A stretch of 6,429 bases of DNA from Actinomycetes bacterium (lineage in GTDB: Bacteria > Actinomycetota > CALGFH01), in the NCBI GenBank assembly GCA_030146615.1, contig JASLBL010000031.1, positions 1 to 6,429 of the forward strand, read 5' to 3'. The notes beneath the pieces were generated by a model that was not told the origin of the DNA, searched no databases, and was given only the letters and a program-made list of their open reading frames with translations. The first letter of the stretch is position 1; every line of letters begins with the position of its first letter. Shown one piece after another: positions 5,387 to 6,429 of the stretch. The translations under genes and the position numbers were made by a program.

Positions 5387-6429
5387 CTCAAGTACCTCCC
5401 CGTTGCCGCGTGGCTGGTGGCGCCGATGGGTTGGCGTTGGCCGGGGATGCGGCCCAGGACCTCGTCCACGTCGGTGCCGTCGACCGTCTCCCGCTCCAGC
5501 AGCAGCTCGGTCAGGCGGTCCAGGGCGTCGCGGTGGGTGCGGAGCAGCTGTTCGGCCCGGCCCTCGGCCTCGCGCAGCAGCTTGCCGACCTCTTCGTCGA
5601 TCACCCGCTGGGTCGCCTCGGCGTAGGAGCGGCTGCGCACCTCCTCGCCCCCCAGGTACAGGGGGCTGCCCGAAGCGAACCCGACCGGCCCCAGGGTCTC
5701 GCTCATGCCGAACTCGCGCACCATCCGGGTGGCCAGGTCGGTCGCGCCGGCCAGGTCGTTGGAGGCGCCGGTCGAGGTCTGGCCGAACACGATCGCCTCC
5801 GCCACCCGGCCGCCCATGCGGATGGCCAGCGAGTCCTTCAGGTACCCCTCGGTGTAGAGGTGGCGCTCGTCGATCGGGAGCTGCTCGGTCACCCCCAGGG
5901 CCTGGCCGGCGGGCAAGATGGTCACCTTGGCCACCGGATCCCCGTGCTCAGAGATGGCGGCGACCAGGGCGTGGCCCGACTCGTGCACGGCCACCGCCCG
6001 CTTCTCGTCCGGCAACAACGCGTTGGAGCTGTCGCGGCGCCCCAGCAGGATCCGGTCGCGGGCCTCGGAGAAGTCGTAGGCCGAGATCACGTCCCGGCCT
6101 GCCCGGACGGCGAAGATGGCCGCCTCATTCACCAGGTTGGCCAGGTCCGCCCCGGAGAACCCGGGGGTGCCGCGGGCGACCACGTCCAGGTCCGCGTCGG
6201 GCCCCAGCTGCTTGCCGCGGGCGTGCACCTCCAGGATGGCCCGCCGCTCGGCCTGGGCGGGCAGGGGGATGACCACCTGGCGGTCAAACCTCCCGGGACG
6301 AAGGAGCGCGGGGTCGAGGGTCTCGGGGCGGTTGGTGGCGGCCATCACGACCACCCCGGTGGCCGGGTCGAACCCGTCCATCTCGGCCAGCATCTGGTTC
6401 AGGGTCTGGTCACGCTCGTCGTTGGAGAC
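5383..6429 (-). CDS. ftsH: FtsH-type ATP-dependent zinc metalloprotease, C-terminal part
   Basis: This is the last 348 residues of a membrane-anchored AAA+ protease that unfolds and degrades membrane and some cytosolic proteins. The frame is open to the right edge; the ATG at 6393 is internal, because SNDERDQTLNQ (residues 2-12, counted from the edge) is the conserved sequence before LAEMDGFD. Visible parts: the second region of homology TNRPETLDPALLRPGRFDRQ (32-51) with arginine fingers R47 and R50; the AAA lid; the zinc site HESGH (149-153) with catalytic E150; and the third zinc ligand D225 in STGASNDLAGAT. A helical C-terminal region follows, ending in a short tail. The N-terminal membrane anchor, Walker A and Walker B lie outside. 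The motif is HESGH rather than the usual HEAGH, and the segment after it (LPAGQALGVTEQLPIDERHLY) differs from what I recall of the housekeeping actinobacterial FtsH, suggesting a second paralogue. The gene leads the - strand cluster within this window. Confidence 0.92.
   Translation of the reverse strand, partial: VSNDERDQTLNQMLAEMDGFDPATGVVVMAATNRPETLDPALLRPGRFDRQVVIPLPAQAERRAILEVHARGKQLGPDADLDVVARGTPGFSGADLANLVNEAAIFAVRAGRDVISAYDFSEARDRILLGRRDSSNALLPDEKRAVAVHESGHALVAAISEHGDPVAKVTILPAGQALGVTEQLPIDERHLYTEGYLKDSLAIRMGGRVAEAIVFGQTSTGASNDLAGATDLATRMVREFGMSETLGPVGFASGSPLYLGGEEVRSRSYAEATQRVIDEEVGKLLREAEGRAEQLLRTHRDALDRLTELLLERETVDGTDVDEVLGRIPGQRQPIGATSHAATGRYLR
5394..5400 (-). promoter_or_regulatory. 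Strong Shine-Dalgarno site for the SPW-repeat gene
   Basis: On the - strand the sequence reads GGGAGGT, a 7-base spacer (acttgag), then GTG. It lies inside the last codons of the ftsH-like gene. It fixes the start of the SPW gene at 5386 and is the clearest ribosome binding site in the window. Confidence 0.8.

Larger units (their letters stand above)
1826..6429 (-). other. Predicted operon: FtsH-like protease, SPW protein, PAP2-kinase-flippase fusion, DedA
   Basis: Four genes on the same strand follow each other with gaps of -4, -4 and +13 bases. No terminator-like hairpin is evident at the internal junctions. All four products are predicted membrane proteins (the FtsH anchor itself is outside the window). 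The promoter must lie beyond 6429. The cluster ends at the stem-loop over the DedA stop. Confidence 0.8.

Noticed and set aside
5193..6272. 359-residue Arg/Pro-rich open frame on the + strand
   Set aside because: It is antisense to the well-supported FtsH-like and SPW genes and shows no recognisable motif.
5383..6393. ATG at 6393 as start of a short FtsH-like protein
   Set aside because: The frame continues to the edge with conserved FtsH sequence (SNDERDQTLNQ); the ATG codes an internal Met.

Overview
This is a very GC-rich window (by eye above 70%) with G/C-ending codons, GTG starts, heavy Ala/Gly/Arg/Val use and almost no intergenic DNA. Together with an SPW-repeat protein and a GH15 enzyme of the type common in that phylum, this points to an actinomycete (Actinomycetota), possibly a poorly characterised lineage. 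Species cannot be read from the sequence.

Layout, left to right. (1) 1-1818, + strand: the 3' part of a glycoside hydrolase family 15 gene (glucoamylase/trehalase-like), open to the left edge. The first 41 bases form a perfect palindrome that sits exactly on the window edge. (2) 1812-1832: a 9-bp stem-loop containing the stop codons of the two convergent genes. (3) 1826-6429, - strand: a tightly packed four-gene cluster. In transcription order it is an FtsH-type AAA+ zinc protease (C-terminal part only, entering from the right edge), a 157-residue SPW-repeat membrane protein, an 810-residue three-domain fusion (PAP2 phosphatase, protein-kinase-like domain, LPG_synthase_TM/flippase-like membrane domain), and a DedA-family membrane protein. 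The first two junctions are 4-base GTGA overlaps. The last is a 13-nt gap with a TGATG/ATGA arrangement. This strongly suggests one polycistronic, translationally coupled operon whose promoter lies outside the window.

How the genes may work together (inference): PAP2 enzymes dephosphorylate lipid or polyprenyl (pyro)phosphates at the outer membrane face. DedA proteins have been linked to returning undecaprenyl phosphate to the inner face. LPG_synthase_TM domains resemble the flippase half of MprF. A kinase domain sits between two membrane domains of the same chain. The cluster therefore looks like a membrane-lipid or lipid-carrier handling unit with a membrane protease in front of it. The convergent GH15 gene belongs to alpha-glucan/trehalose metabolism and is probably unrelated.

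The most interesting items are the PAP2-kinase-flippase fusion next to DedA, the distinct HESGH-type FtsH leading the operon, and the edge palindrome, which may be an assembly artefact. No RNA genes, insertion sequences, CRISPR arrays or promoters were seen. There is no gene-free stretch longer than 13 bases.
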